A stretch of DNA of 41,511 nt from Serratia quinivorans (GCF_946227985.1 NZ_CAMKGL010000018.1:1-41511), one strand, 5' to 3'. Shown: positions 16,152-24,857, counted from the stretch's first letter. The notes: generated from the letters alone by a model not told the origin. Numbers and translations: made by a program.

Positions 16152-17324
16152 ATGCCTGAAGATTATCATCACGGTGCCCGCGTCGTTGAAATCAACGACG
16201 GCGGTCGCACCATTACCACCATCAGTACCGCAATCATCGGCATGGTGTGCACCGCGCAGGATGCTGACGCGACCACCTTCCCACTTGATACCCCCGTTTT
16301 GCTTACCGACGTGCAGGCCGCTGTCGGCAAGGCTGGCGTCAAAGGCACCCTGGCCGCGTCATTGCAAGCTATTGCAGACCAAACCCAACCTGTCACCGTC
16401 GTCGTCCGCGTGGCAGAAGGCGCTGATGAGGCTGCGACAACCACCAATGTGATCGGCGGTGCAGACGCGAACGGCAATTACACCGGCATGAAAGCCCTGC
16501 TCTCTGCCCAGGCCGTGCTCGGCGTCAAGCCCCGCATTCTGGGGGCGCCAGGACTGGATAATAAGGATGTCACCGCCGCTATGGCGGCCATCGCCCAGCA
16601 ACTGCGCGGGTTCGCGTATGCCAGCGCCTGGGACTGCAAGGCCGTTTCCGACACCATCACCTACCGCGGTAATTTCAGCCAGCGTGAGCTAATGCTGCTT
16701 TGGCCTGACTTCCTCAGTTGGAACAACACCACCAACGCCGCAGATATTGCTTTTGCTACCGCCCGCGCGCTGGGGCTTCGCGCCAAGATTGATCAGGACA
16801 TCGGCTGGCATAAAACGATTTCCAATATCGGTGTCAACGGCGTGACCGGCATTTCCAAGGGCGTGTTCTGGGATTTGCAGAACACCGGTACCGATGCCGA
16901 TCTGCTGAACAAAGCCGATGTGACCACGCTCATTAACAAGGATGGCTACCGCTTTTGGGGCGACCGCAGCTGTTCAGATGATCCACTGTTTGCCTTCGAA
17001 AACTACACCCGCACCGCGCAGGTGCTGGCCGACACCATCGCCGAAGCGCAGATGTGGGCCGTCGACATGCCGATGACCCCGTCGCTGGTGAAAGACATGG
17101 TGCACAACATCAATGCCAAATTCCGCGAGATGGTCAGCAACGGCTATCTCATCGGCGCCAACTGCTGGTATGACGACACCATCAACACCCCAGACACCCT
17201 GAAGGCAGGCAAGCTCGCGGTCGATTACGACTACACCCCAGTGCCGCCGCTGGAAGACCTGACACTGCGTCAGCGCATCACCGACCGCTACCTGGCGGAC
17301 TTTGGCAAGAGCATCAACAGCTAG
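16152..17324 (+). CDS. FI: P2-type contractile tail sheath protein gpFI
   Basis: The protein is 390 residues (P2 gpFI is 396). It forms the contractile outer sheath of the tail. Family segments are MPEDYHHGARVVEIN at the start, ISTAIIGMV near residue 24, and the C-terminal ITDRYLADF. It is the first gene of the PF operon. Confidence 0.95.
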   Translation: MPEDYHHGARVVEINDGGRTITTISTAIIGMVCTAQDADATTFPLDTPVLLTDVQAAVGKAGVKGTLAASLQAIADQTQPVTVVVRVAEGADEAATTTNVIGGADANGNYTGMKALLSAQAVLGVKPRILGAPGLDNKDVTAAMAAIAQQLRGFAYASAWDCKAVSDTITYRGNFSQRELMLLWPDFLSWNNTTNAADIAFATARALGLRAKIDQDIGWHKTISNIGVNGVTGISKGVFWDLQNTGTDADLLNKADVTTLINKDGYRFWGDRSCSDDPLFAFENYTRTAQVLADTIAEAQMWAVDMPMTPSLVKDMVHNINAKFREMVSNGYLIGANCWYDDTINTPDTLKAGKLAVDYDYTPVPPLEDLTLRQRITDRYLADFGKSINS

Positions 17325-17337
17325 GAGACGCTACATC

Positions 17338-17856
17338 ATGGGATTACCCAGAAAGCTTAAATACTTCAACGTGTTCCTCAACGGTGCCGATTATCACGGT
17401 GTTGCCGAGTCCGTCACACTGCCCAAGCTCACCCGCAAAATGGAAGCCTGGCGCGGCGCTGGCATGAGCGGCGCGGTGCAAATTGACATGGGGATGGATG
17501 ACGAAGCGCTCACCATCAACTGGACGCTGGGCGGTTATGACGCCCTGCCTTACACACTGATGGCCGCCCCCGTGATCGACGCCGTAATGGTGCGTTTCGC
17601 CGGCTCCCTCCAGCGCGACGACACCGGCGAGATTTCCGCCATTGAAGTGGTTGTTCGTGGCCGCAACAAGGAGATCGACCCCGGCGACAGCAAGGAAGGC
17701 GAGAACACCTCACTAAAAATCACCACCGAGTGCAGCTACTACAAGCTGACTATCGATGGCGTGGACATTATCGAGATCGATAACGTCAACCTGATTGAGA
17801 AGGTCGGCGGTAACGACCGCATGGCGCAGCACCGTAAAAACATGGGTTTAATGTAA
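17338..17856 (+). CDS. FII: P2-type tail tube protein gpFII
   Basis: The protein is 172 residues, exactly the P2 gpFII length, from the ATG at 17338 (MGLPRKLKYFN), which has an AGGAGA ribosome site. It builds the inner tube through which DNA passes. The opening and the EIDNVNLIEKVGGNDRMAQ-type end (residues about 147-165) match the family. The frame is open slightly upstream but that part lacks a ribosome site and overlaps FI. Confidence 0.95.
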   Translation: MGLPRKLKYFNVFLNGADYHGVAESVTLPKLTRKMEAWRGAGMSGAVQIDMGMDDEALTINWTLGGYDALPYTLMAAPVIDAVMVRFAGSLQRDDTGEISAIEVVVRGRNKEIDPGDSKEGENTSLKITTECSYYKLTIDGVDIIEIDNVNLIEKVGGNDRMAQHRKNMGLM

Positions 17857-17870
17857 ATTCCGGGGCACAA

Positions 17871-17886
17871 GCCCCGCCAACAATTG
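17871..17886 (+). other. Small hairpin between FII and E
   Basis: CGGGGC-ACAA-GCCCCG forms a 6-bp stem with a 4-base loop in the 40-base gap between FII and E. There is no following T run. It probably affects mRNA stability or relative expression of the abundant tube protein over the chaperone E. Confidence 0.5.
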
Positions 17887-17896
17887 GAGCACCACC

Positions 17897-18199
17897 ATGA
17901 GCAAACCCAAAGAAGGCGTTAATGTCACCCTGGACACACCGCTGATTCGTGGTGATAACGAGGTTACCAAGATCCAGCTCACCAAGCCAAGCAGTGGCGC
18001 GCTACGTGGGACAACCCTGGCCGATCTGATGTCGCTGGACGTCTCGGCGCTGTGTAAGGTACTGCCGCGCGTAAGTTCCCCAGCACTAACTCAGCAGGAA
18101 CTCAACAGCATGGATCCGTCTGACTTGGTTCAACTGGGCACGGCGTTCCTGGATTTTTTGTTGCCGAACTCGGTACGGGAAAACCTCCCGCAGGATTAA
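17897..18199 (+). CDS. E: P2-type tail assembly chaperone gpE
   Basis: The protein is 100 residues (P2 gpE is 91). It is the short product of the tape-measure chaperone pair made in front of the tape measure gene, equivalent to lambda gpG. A good ribosome site (GGAG) precedes the ATG. Codons 86-88 (GAT TTT TTG) contain the slippery heptamer used to make the E+E' fusion. Confidence 0.92.
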   Translation: MSKPKEGVNVTLDTPLIRGDNEVTKIQLTKPSSGALRGTTLADLMSLDVSALCKVLPRVSSPALTQQELNSMDPSDLVQLGTAFLDFLLPNSVRENLPQD

Positions 18200-18333
18200 G
18201 CGTCGAGGACCTCATGGCGGACATTGCGTCGGTATTTCACTGGCCGCCATCCGAGATGTACCCCATGACCATCAGCGAGCTGCTCACCTGGCGCGAGAAG
18301 GCCGCTCAACGCAACGGTGCAGACGATGAGTGA
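17897..18333 (+). CDS. E': E+E' frameshift fusion chaperone
   Basis: Slipping back one base at T_TTT_TTG (18154-18160) leaves the E frame and enters a second frame that stays open to the TGA at 18331-18333. The product would be about 145 residues (P2 E+E' is about 142). The second part is acidic and ends in ...GADDE, with FHWPPSEM and ISELLTWREK segments like P2 E'. The coding sequence is joined at 17897-18160 and 18160-18333. Its stop lies inside the first codons of T (ATGAGTGA), so the tape measure is translationally coupled. This parallels lambda gpG-T. Confidence 0.85.
18154..18160 (+). promoter_or_regulatory. Programmed -1 frameshift site TTTTTTG
   Basis: T_TTT_TTG in the E reading frame fits the X_XXY_YYZ rule and is the heptamer reported for P2 E/E'. 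Both frames downstream have independent stops (18199 for E, 18333 for E'). Confidence 0.85.
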
Positions 18334-21010
18334 CCGCAAGCTACAACTGCAAGTTTTATTCAACGCGGTGGACAAACTCTCCGCACCACTGAAAAACCTC
18401 AAGGCCAGCAACAATAAGCTGGCCGCCGCCACACGCGAAACCCGCAAGCAGATCAAGCAACTGGAAGACCAGGCTGGCAAGGTCGGCACGTTCAACAAGC
18501 TGCGTGATGCTGTGGGGCAGAACGCAGTAAAGCTAAAAGAATCCGCCCGCGAGCTTCGCAATGTGCGCCGCGCCTTTCAGGAGACAGAAAACCCCAGCCA
18601 GAAACTGACTACGGAGCTGAACAGGCAGACCCGCGCACACCAGAAGCTGCTGAAGGCACAACGGGACGAGCTGGGCAAACTCAGCCAGGTACGCGGCGAG
18701 CTTCACCGCAACAACATCGACACCAAAGAGCTGGCGTATTCTCAGTCGTTGCTCAGCAAAAAAACGATGCTGGCGAACGCCGCCATGGCAAAACAGGAAG
18801 GCCAGCTCAAGCGCAACGGTGAGATGCTACGCCGGTACCAGAAGGTCAAGGAGGTGCGCAATAACCTTGCCATCAAGGGCACGGGTATGGTTGTGGCTGG
18901 CGCCGGTGTGATGGCGGCAGTCATGCCGAGCATCAACGAGCAGTCGAAGTACCAGCAGCAGGTTGATCAGTTTCGCGCCCTGGGCGTGGATGACAAAACC
19001 ATCAACAACGCCAAGGCCTTTGCCGACAACCTGCACATCGTGGGCAACAGCATCACCGACAACCTGGAAACGCTGAAAGAGGCCCATGCGGTACTGCGTC
19101 ATTACGACGAGGCCAAAATGGTGACGCCCGAGCTGCTGCAAATGAAGTTCGCGACCAACTTCCTGTCGGCGCGGGGGCTGAGCGAAGAGTCCGCGCACAC
19201 CCTGCGCGACCAGGCGCCCGCCGTCCTGAAAATCGCGGAGTTGCGCAACCAGATTAATACCCCGGAACAGTTCAAGCAGTCGGTCAACATGTCAACGCAG
19301 GCCTTTGCGGCGTCGGGTGGCATGGTAAAACCTGAGGATTATCTGGAGTTTATCAAAACAGGCGGGGAAGCCACCAAGAACCTGTCTCCCGAAGCATTTT
19401 ACTTCGGCTTCTCCCACATCATGCAGCAGATGGGCGGCGATCGCACTGGCTCGGCGCTTGCCAGTCTGACCTCTGGCTGGGTGGGCAAGCACATTGACGA
19501 ACGCTCCAAGGATGCGCTGGCATCCCTGGGGCTGGTCGATCCTAAGAGCGTAAAATACAGTAAGACCGGGCACGTCAAGGACTTCAAGCTACTGAATCAG
19601 GAGGCCTTCCAGAGCGATCCGACCGCCTACCTGATGCAGGAAGTGCTGCCGCGCATCAAGCAGAAATACCCGAACCTGAATGACGCCGGCATACGCAACA
19701 TCATTACCAGTCTGACCTCAAATCATAAGGCACAGGACCTGTTGGCACTGATGTACCGCGAACACGGTAACATCGAAAAGCAAGTCACCGCTGGTCGCCA
19801 GGCGTATGGCGTTGATCAGCTGGTTAAGCTGGGGAAAAACAACCCCGCCGGCAAAAAGCTGATCCTGGAAAAACAGGCAGAAGACCTTAAAAAGCAGATT
19901 GGCGCCGATCTGATGCCAGCCTATGTCGCCGCGCTGGACAAACTGGCGAAGGCGATCAGCGTCGTTAACACCGAGATGAAAAAGCACCCGCGGATGGCAA
20001 AGTATCTGATCGAGGGCGTGGCGGGTGTGGGTATTCTGACCGCCGCACTGGGCGGATTGGCGCTGGCACTCGCAGGGATTTTAGGGCCGTTCGCCATGCT
20101 TCGCTATATGTGGGGCATGCTCAGCGGCGGCAGAAAATCCGCCAAAGAGATCAAGCTACTCAAGGCCGCGCTGGATGAGCTGAGCGGCGCTGGCGGTAAG
20201 GCGGCGAAGAAACCCGGCCTGATTGTTCGGGGGATAAAAATGCTCGTCGGCTGGGCCGGGAAGCTACCGAAGGTCATCAAGGTCGTGAGAGAGGTTGTCG
20301 CGGTTCTGGCGAGATCGGCCTGGTTGCGCGCCGCCTCCATGATAGCCCGCGTTGCCAGCATCTTGTCTGGCGCATTCAAGGTGGTGCGCATTGCCGTGCT
20401 GGCCTTTGGTGAGTCACTTTGGACGCTGATGGCCAACCCCATCATTGCCGCCATCGCGATCCTGATAGTGGCGCTGGGTGTGGCGGTTTATGAGATGTGG
20501 AAACACTGGGACACCGTGAAGCCGTGGCTGCTTAAGTTCTGGAGTGAGATTTGCAGCGCCATGAGCGCGGCCTGGGATTACCTAAAGCAAAAATGGAACG
20601 GCATGGTCGACTGGTTCGGGGGCCTGCCCGCCAGATTTAAGGCGTTCGGCAGTAACATCATCAACGGACTGATGAGCGGTATTGACGAGAAATGGCAGGC
20701 GCTGAAGGCCAAGATCAGCAAAGTTACCGATATGCTGCCGGACTGGATGAAACCCGGCAGCGATGAAGAACCAGGTAGCGCAGGCGCACCCAGCGCAGCC
20801 CCGCACCCCAGCATGACATACGCCCCACTCAAGCACGGCGCTGTCAGTGTGCCGGGATATGGCTCGATGCCGGCACCGGTGAACATCCACGTTTACCCCT
20901 CTGCCGGCATGGACGAAAAAACCCTGGCGCAGCACGCGGCTAATGCCCTGAAAAAACACCAGCGCCAGCAGCAGGCATCCAACCGCAGCAAGCTGGCCGA
21001 CATCGACTAA
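18326..21010 (+). CDS. T: P2-type tail tape measure protein gpT
   Basis: The protein is 894 residues from the ATG at 18326 (MSDRKLQLQ); P2 gpT is 815. A GTG nine bases upstream is in frame but lies within E'. The protein sets tail length and helps DNA entry. The first roughly 170 residues form long coiled-coil helices rich in Lys, Gln and Leu. Hydrophobic segments follow near residues 190-205, 568-600 and 710-730. The C-terminus is Pro/Ala-rich and then helical with KKHQRQQQ. Being longer than P2 gpT, it predicts a slightly longer tail. Confidence 0.94.
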   Translation: MSDRKLQLQVLFNAVDKLSAPLKNLKASNNKLAAATRETRKQIKQLEDQAGKVGTFNKLRDAVGQNAVKLKESARELRNVRRAFQETENPSQKLTTELNRQTRAHQKLLKAQRDELGKLSQVRGELHRNNIDTKELAYSQSLLSKKTMLANAAMAKQEGQLKRNGEMLRRYQKVKEVRNNLAIKGTGMVVAGAGVMAAVMPSINEQSKYQQQVDQFRALGVDDKTINNAKAFADNLHIVGNSITDNLETLKEAHAVLRHYDEAKMVTPELLQMKFATNFLSARGLSEESAHTLRDQAPAVLKIAELRNQINTPEQFKQSVNMSTQAFAASGGMVKPEDYLEFIKTGGEATKNLSPEAFYFGFSHIMQQMGGDRTGSALASLTSGWVGKHIDERSKDALASLGLVDPKSVKYSKTGHVKDFKLLNQEAFQSDPTAYLMQEVLPRIKQKYPNLNDAGIRNIITSLTSNHKAQDLLALMYREHGNIEKQVTAGRQAYGVDQLVKLGKNNPAGKKLILEKQAEDLKKQIGADLMPAYVAALDKLAKAISVVNTEMKKHPRMAKYLIEGVAGVGILTAALGGLALALAGILGPFAMLRYMWGMLSGGRKSAKEIKLLKAALDELSGAGGKAAKKPGLIVRGIKMLVGWAGKLPKVIKVVREVVAVLARSAWLRAASMIARVASILSGAFKVVRIAVLAFGESLWTLMANPIIAAIAILIVALGVAVYEMWKHWDTVKPWLLKFWSEICSAMSAAWDYLKQKWNGMVDWFGGLPARFKAFGSNIINGLMSGIDEKWQALKAKISKVTDMLPDWMKPGSDEEPGSAGAPSAAPHPSMTYAPLKHGAVSVPGYGSMPAPVNIHVYPSAGMDEKTLAQHAANALKKHQRQQQASNRSKLADID

Positions 21011-21021
21011 GGAGCTACAAC

Positions 21022-21447
21022 ATGATGATGGTATTGGGGTTATTCGTGTTCATGCGCCAGACAGCGCCCTACCAGAATTTTGAACAACAAATTGGTTGGC
21101 GGCATCCGTCCAACAGCCGCGTCGGTCAGCGTCCGGCGACGCAGTTCCTGGGGCAGGACGATGAGACGATCACCTTATCCGGCACCCTGCTGCCCGAGTT
21201 CACCGGCGGCACGCTATCACTGGAGGCGCTGCGTTTGATGGCCGACACCGGCTTATCCTGGCCGCTCATTGAGGGCACCGGCTTTATCTACGGCATGTTC
21301 GTGATAACCAGCCTCAGCAAAACCCGCACCGTGTTTTTTAAGGACGGCGCCGCGCGCCGCATTGAGTTCACGCTCTCCCTAAAGCGCGTGGACGCCAACC
21401 TGCGCCACCTGATGGGCGACCTTAATATCAACAAGTACATACCATGA
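21022..21447 (+). CDS. U: P2-type tail protein gpU
   Basis: The protein is 141 residues (P2 gpU is 159), a baseplate/tail-tip component. GGAG seven bases before the first of three tandem ATGs (21022, 21025, 21028) supports the first. Family features are GLFVFMRQT near the start, GWRHPSNSRVGQRPATQFLG in the first third and FFKDGAARRIEFTLSLKRV near the C-terminus. The stop overlaps the D start. Confidence 0.92.
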   Translation: MMMVLGLFVFMRQTAPYQNFEQQIGWRHPSNSRVGQRPATQFLGQDDETITLSGTLLPEFTGGTLSLEALRLMADTGLSWPLIEGTGFIYGMFVITSLSKTRTVFFKDGAARRIEFTLSLKRVDANLRHLMGDLNINKYIP

Positions 21448-22556
21448 TGGGCCCCAGCGACCTGTTAAGCACCGCGCAGCGCCTGCTGTCGGATACACCG
21501 GACTTCACGCTGTTTGTGGATGACAAGAACATCACCACCGACGTGAAGGGCCGACTAATCTCCCTGACACTGACCGATAACCGCGGCTTTGATGCCGACC
21601 AACTGAGCATCGAGCTGGACGACACCGACGGTAAGCTGGCACTGCCGCGCCGCGGGGCCAGCATCCGTTTGTCACTGGGCTGGGCAGGACAGAAGCTTGC
21701 CGACAAGGGCAAGTTCACCGTGGATGAAATCGACCACAGTGGCGCGCCGGACGTGCTGAGTATCACCGCCCGCAGCGCGGACTTTCGCGACACCCTGAAC
21801 ATCAAACGCAACGCCGCCTATCACCAGATGGCGCTGGGCGACATTCTAAAAACCATCGCCGGCCGTAACAGTCTCTCCACCGGGATAGCGCCGTCTATGG
21901 CGGCCATCCATATTGACCACATCGACCAAACCAACGAGTCCGACGCCAACTTTTTAACCCGCCTGGCAAAACTGGAGGGCGCCATCGCCACCGTCAAGGC
22001 CGGTAAGCTGCTGTTTATCGTGCCGGGCCAGGCACTGTCAGCAAGCGGCAAGCCGCTAGGGGAAGTGACCATCACCCGCAAGGATGGCGACAGTCACCAG
22101 TTCAGCATTGCCGACCGTGACGCCTATACCGGCGTGCAAGCCCACTGGCTGGATACGTTGCAGGGAAGACCGAAAAAAGTGGTTGTCCACCGCAAGAGAA
22201 AGAGCAAGCCAGCCACCAAAGACACCATCCCCCACAAGCCCGAAGGTGACTATCTGTCCGGCAGTGTCGGTAACATTCTGGTACTGCGCCACACCTACGC
22301 CTATGAAGCCAACGCCCAGCGTGCCGCCAAGGCAGCATGGCAGCGTATCCAGCGCGGCGCGGCATCCCTGTCGATCACCCTGGCAAAAGCCCGCCCCGAC
22401 CTGTTTCCAGAACTGCCGGTCAACGTTAAGGGGTTCAAGCAGCAGATTAATGATGTCCAGTGGCTAATTAAGACTGTCACACACCAGATGGGCGACAGCG
22501 GCTACACGCAAGAGATTGAAATGGAGGTCAGGGCGGAGGATGTCGAGATGGATTAG
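21444..22556 (+). CDS. D: P2-type tail hub protein gpD
   Basis: The protein is 370 residues (P2 gpD is 387), called late control gene D protein in databases but structurally the tail hub (gp27-like). Family segments include FTLFVDDKNIT near residue 20, IELDDTDGKLALPRRGA near 53-70 and YLSGSVGNILVLRHTYA near 268-284. It overlaps U by four bases and is the last tail gene. Confidence 0.93.
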   Translation: MMGPSDLLSTAQRLLSDTPDFTLFVDDKNITTDVKGRLISLTLTDNRGFDADQLSIELDDTDGKLALPRRGASIRLSLGWAGQKLADKGKFTVDEIDHSGAPDVLSITARSADFRDTLNIKRNAAYHQMALGDILKTIAGRNSLSTGIAPSMAAIHIDHIDQTNESDANFLTRLAKLEGAIATVKAGKLLFIVPGQALSASGKPLGEVTITRKDGDSHQFSIADRDAYTGVQAHWLDTLQGRPKKVVVHRKRKSKPATKDTIPHKPEGDYLSGSVGNILVLRHTYAYEANAQRAAKAAWQRIQRGAASLSITLAKARPDLFPELPVNVKGFKQQINDVQWLIKTVTHQMGDSGYTQEIEMEVRAEDVEMD

Positions 22557-22613
22557 GAGCTACTTTCGTGACCGGCGAAAAGTGGCTATCATTACAGTGT
22601 GACGCCAGCCACC

Positions 22614-22631
22614 GACTGAGGATATTCAGTC
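22614..22631 (+). promoter_or_regulatory. Hairpin covering the ogr ribosome site
   Basis: GACTGA (22614-22619) pairs with TCAGTC (22626-22631). The ribosome site GAGG lies partly in the stem and partly in the six-base loop, and the ATG begins at the next base. The structure could limit Ogr translation, giving feedback control of late genes. It is short, so this is inference. Confidence 0.4.
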
Positions 22632-22853
22632 ATGTTCAGATGTTATCTTTGTAAACACGTTGCCTACACCCGCACCAGTCGCGAGATGTCCGATCGCACC
22701 AAGGAGCGCTATTACCAGTGTACCAACGTGAATTGCTCCGCTACGTTCGCCACGCTGGAGACGGTGGAAAAAGAGATCGCCACCCCCAACCTGCAAAACT
22801 ACGCCGAGCCGCACCCCACCAAAGACAATCAGATGCACATGCCGTTTGATTGA
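22632..22853 (+). CDS. ogr: Ogr/Delta-type zinc-finger late activator
   Basis: The protein is 73 residues (P2 Ogr is 72). It is the transcription activator that binds TGT-N12-ACA sites and contacts RNA polymerase alpha to switch on late genes. The zinc ligands are visible as C4, C7, C30 and C35 (CYLC...CTNVNC), with the conserved DRTKERYYQC and NVNCSATF segments. It lies directly after D, as in P2, and matches the three activator sites found upstream. Confidence 0.95.
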   Translation: MFRCYLCKHVAYTRTSREMSDRTKERYYQCTNVNCSATFATLETVEKEIATPNLQNYAEPHPTKDNQMHMPFD

Positions 22854-22892
22854 CAGCGCATATCAGTCGTTGAAAACATTAATAATGTACTT

Positions 22893-22920
22893 AATCCGCC
22901 TACCGGGGCGGATTTTACTT
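22893..22920 (+). terminator. Terminator after ogr
   Basis: AATCCGCC (22893-22900) pairs with GGCGGATT (22907-22914) across a six-base loop, followed by TTACTT. It ends the late operon after ogr. Confidence 0.75.
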
Positions 22921-22939
22921 ATTATTAAGGAACGTAATT

Positions 22940-23242
22940 ATGACTGGTATGGTATTTTGCCGTGGTTGCGGCAAGGAAGTTCACAGCTCGGCACCAGCTT
23001 GTCCGCACTGCGGTGCAACACAAAACTTATCAGCCACCGGAAAAAAGAGTCGGATCTCAACCGCACTATTCGCCGCATTTTTAGGTGGATTTGGTGCCCA
23101 TAAGTTTTATCTTGGTAAAGTTGGGCAAGGCATTTTATATCTGCTCTTTTGTTGGACGTTTATCCCAACGATTATTGCCTTCATTGAATTTATAACCTAC
23201 TTATGCATGTCTGATGAAGACTTCGCAAAGAAGTATGGTTGA
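22940..23242 (+). CDS. Zinc-ribbon and TM2-domain membrane protein
   Basis: The protein is 100 residues with an AAGGA ribosome site. Residues 7-24 form a zinc ribbon (C7, C10, C21, C24; CRGC...CPHC). A short linker leads to a TM2 domain: a first hydrophobic helix containing FLGGFGAHKFYLGK, then a second helix (ILYLLFCWTFIPTIIAFIEFI). TM2 proteins are small two-helix membrane proteins of unclear function; many bacterial ones carry an N-terminal zinc ribbon. It has its own terminator and sits between ogr and the presumed right attachment site, a cargo position in P2-like prophages. Confidence 0.85.
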   Translation: MTGMVFCRGCGKEVHSSAPACPHCGATQNLSATGKKSRISTALFAAFLGGFGAHKFYLGKVGQGILYLLFCWTFIPTIIAFIEFITYLCMSDEDFAKKYG

Positions 23243-23262
23243 AAATACGCTGCAGCAAAGAC

Positions 23263-23290
23263 AAAGCCGGCATTAGATGCCGGTTTTTTT
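23263..23290 (+). terminator. Terminator after the TM2 gene
   Basis: CCGGCAT (23267-23273) pairs with ATGCCGG (23277-23283) across a 3-base loop. It is extended by an A run on the left and followed by seven T's: a standard rho-independent terminator. Confidence 0.85.
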
Positions 23291-23459
23291 ATGCCCAAAC
23301 AGGCTGTCTGTGCAGTGGTTCGATAATTGGACGAGGCTTCTGAGACGCCTGCCACAACTCATATTCAGACTGCACATCAACCAAAATCTCAGCACTGGTG
23401 CCGAGATGGGAGGATGCTTGAGGCACGTGATCATTAGTCCGCGCACCGTAATTGTGTAG
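23289..23459 (-). pseudogene. Possible 3' remnant of a gene at the prophage edge
   Basis: One leftward frame is open for 56 codons without an ATG. It reads like protein (for example AEILVDVQSEYELWQASQ), ends in a TAA inside the terminator region, and is preceded by a stop. It may be the 3' end of a gene cut by integration or deletion. I do not recognise the family, and chance is possible. Confidence 0.25.
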
Positions 23460-23594
23460 TCACACCATACGAAATAGAGTTGGGACATCAATAACGAAAA
23501 GGCCCGCAGGATGCGAGCCTTATTTTCGATGTGGTCAATCAGTGGACACCACCTGAAATAAATTCCTTTTATTTCAATATATTACTGTTATTTC
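23292..23594. other. Prophage/host junction, attachment site not located
   Basis: This stretch between the last phage-type gene and ldtB has no intact gene. It should contain the right attachment site, but the left site and integrase are outside the window, so the core cannot be identified by matching ends. It contains the possible gene remnant and a two-way terminator at 23499-23521. Confidence 0.4.
23497..23526. terminator. Two-way terminator near the junction
   Basis: AAGGC-c-CGC (23499-23507) pairs with GCG-a-GCCTT (23513-23521) with one mismatch and a 5-base loop. It is flanked by A's on the left and TATTTT on the right, so it could work on either strand. Confidence 0.6.
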
Positions 23595-23595
23595 A

Positions 23596-23615
23596 AAGAC
23601 GCCCGCAGGCGTCTT
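23596..23615 (-). terminator. Terminator downstream of ldtB
   Basis: AAGACGCC (23596-23603) pairs perfectly with GGCGTCTT (23608-23615) over a 4-base loop, 20 bases past the leftward ldtB stop. The T tract on the ldtB strand is short (TTTG). Confidence 0.65.
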
Positions 23616-23634
23616 GTTTGCAGCACTGATGTAA

Positions 23635-24555
23635 TCAGTTCACTTTAACCGGCATACCGGAACGGGCTTTCATTGCCGCGTCCACTTCGCTCTGGTTAAC
23701 GGCTGGGTCCATCATCACTTTGCCTACTGGCGCAGAGATGGTCAACGGCACCGGATCTTTCGACTTCAACTGCTCTTCGTTAGCGGAAAGCGGGTTGTGC
23801 ACTTCCAGGTAACGGGAACCGTCCGGCTCTACGCTGGCTTTGATCGGCTCGTTGATGAATTGCACACGAGTCCCGACCGGCACGTTGTCGAACAAGAACT
23901 TGATGTCGTCAGCACGCAGACGCACGCAGCCGTGGCTCACGCGCAGACCGATACCGAAGTTGGCGTTGGTACCGTGGATAGCATACAGACGACCAACGTA
24001 CAGCGCATACAGCCCCATAGGGTTGTCAGGACCGGCCGGGAATACCGCTGGCAGGATCTCGCCGTCAGCGGCATATTCTGCGCGCATCTTGGCGGTTGGC
24101 GTCCAGGTTGGGCCGTCTTTCTTGCGCTGTACCGTAGTGGTCCAGTTCAGCGGGGTATCTTTACCCAACTGGCCGATACCGATTGGCAGCACGATCACCG
24201 TGTTGGTGCCTTTCGGGTAGTAGTACAGACGCATCTCGGCGCTGTTGATGATGATGCCTTCACGCGGAGCGTCAGGCAGGATCAACTGCTGAGGGATGGT
24301 CAGGGTGCTGCCGGCCTTCGGCAGGAACGGATCCACACCCGGGTTGGCTTCCAGCATATTGCTCAGGCCCATCTGGTATTGAGCGGCAAAGCTCTCCAGC
24401 GGCAGCTTGCTGTCTTCCGGTACGGTGATTTGGATGTTCTCACCCACCAGACGGCTGTCTTTGGCAGGTAAAGGATAGACAACGGCGAAGGCAGCTTGGC
24501 TGAAGACCACCAGTGCCGTAAACAGGGTTATTAACGCGCGAATGCTCATTTTCAT
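23635..24555 (-). CDS. ldtB: L,D-transpeptidase LdtB (YbiS)
   Basis: The protein is 306 residues from the ATG at 24555 (MKMSIRALI), the same length as E. coli YbiS, to which it is very similar as remembered. In the periplasm it links Braun lipoprotein to meso-diaminopimelate of peptidoglycan. The order is a signal peptide ending near SQAAFA, a LysM-like segment (about residues 50-90), then the YkuD domain. The catalytic motif is HGTN near residue 194 and SHGCVR with Cys at about 210. A GTG further upstream is in frame but would spoil the signal peptide. It is the first host gene next to the prophage, facing it. Confidence 0.93.
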   Translation of the reverse strand: MKMSIRALITLFTALVVFSQAAFAVVYPLPAKDSRLVGENIQITVPEDSKLPLESFAAQYQMGLSNMLEANPGVDPFLPKAGSTLTIPQQLILPDAPREGIIINSAEMRLYYYPKGTNTVIVLPIGIGQLGKDTPLNWTTTVQRKKDGPTWTPTAKMRAEYAADGEILPAVFPAGPDNPMGLYALYVGRLYAIHGTNANFGIGLRVSHGCVRLRADDIKFLFDNVPVGTRVQFINEPIKASVEPDGSRYLEVHNPLSANEEQLKSKDPVPLTISAPVGKVMMDPAVNQSEVDAAMKARSGMPVKVN

Positions 24556-24604
24556 CTTCGTGTAGGTTATGGCCACTGGCAGTTATAGGTTATGTCGGCC
24601 CTCT

Positions 24605-24729
24605 CTACCCAAAGAATTTCAGGTTGCGGCTAGGCGGCTAGTGCGCGAATCCTTGGGAGCTTACTCAGGTAAGTGACCAAAGTGACCGCACGCAGCCAAC
24701 AACGCAGCAGCTTGAAAGGCGAAGGGTAT
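24605..24729. repeat. Palindromic intergenic repeat, copy A (diverged)
   Basis: It begins TACCCAAAGAATTTCAGGTTGC and ends with AGCAGCTTGAAAGGCGAAGGGTA. It contains the family core GAGCTTACTCAGGTAAGTGA and CGCAGCCAACA. It is the most diverged of four copies in this window and lies between ldtB and the Rob-like gene. Confidence 0.7.
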
Positions 24730-24832
24730 GACCGGATGCGCATTATATGTGCACATCGACCTAAGTGTGAAACATTACCGGCGCAATATCGAACTTTTTT
24801 GTAACCTGGTGCGGCACGAAGAGGAATAACTG

Positions 24833-24857
24833 TGAAAACCGCCGCTAAAGCGCGGCG
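24833..24857 (-). terminator. Terminator overlapping the stop of the Rob-like gene
   Basis: On the leftward strand CGCCGC (24857-24852) pairs with GCGGCG (24845-24840) and is followed by GTTTTC. The stop codon is in the hairpin. Confidence 0.7.

Noticed and set aside
23243..23634. tRNA or tmRNA gene as the integration target
   Set aside because: I see no cloverleaf or CCA-ending tRNA sequence at the right prophage border.
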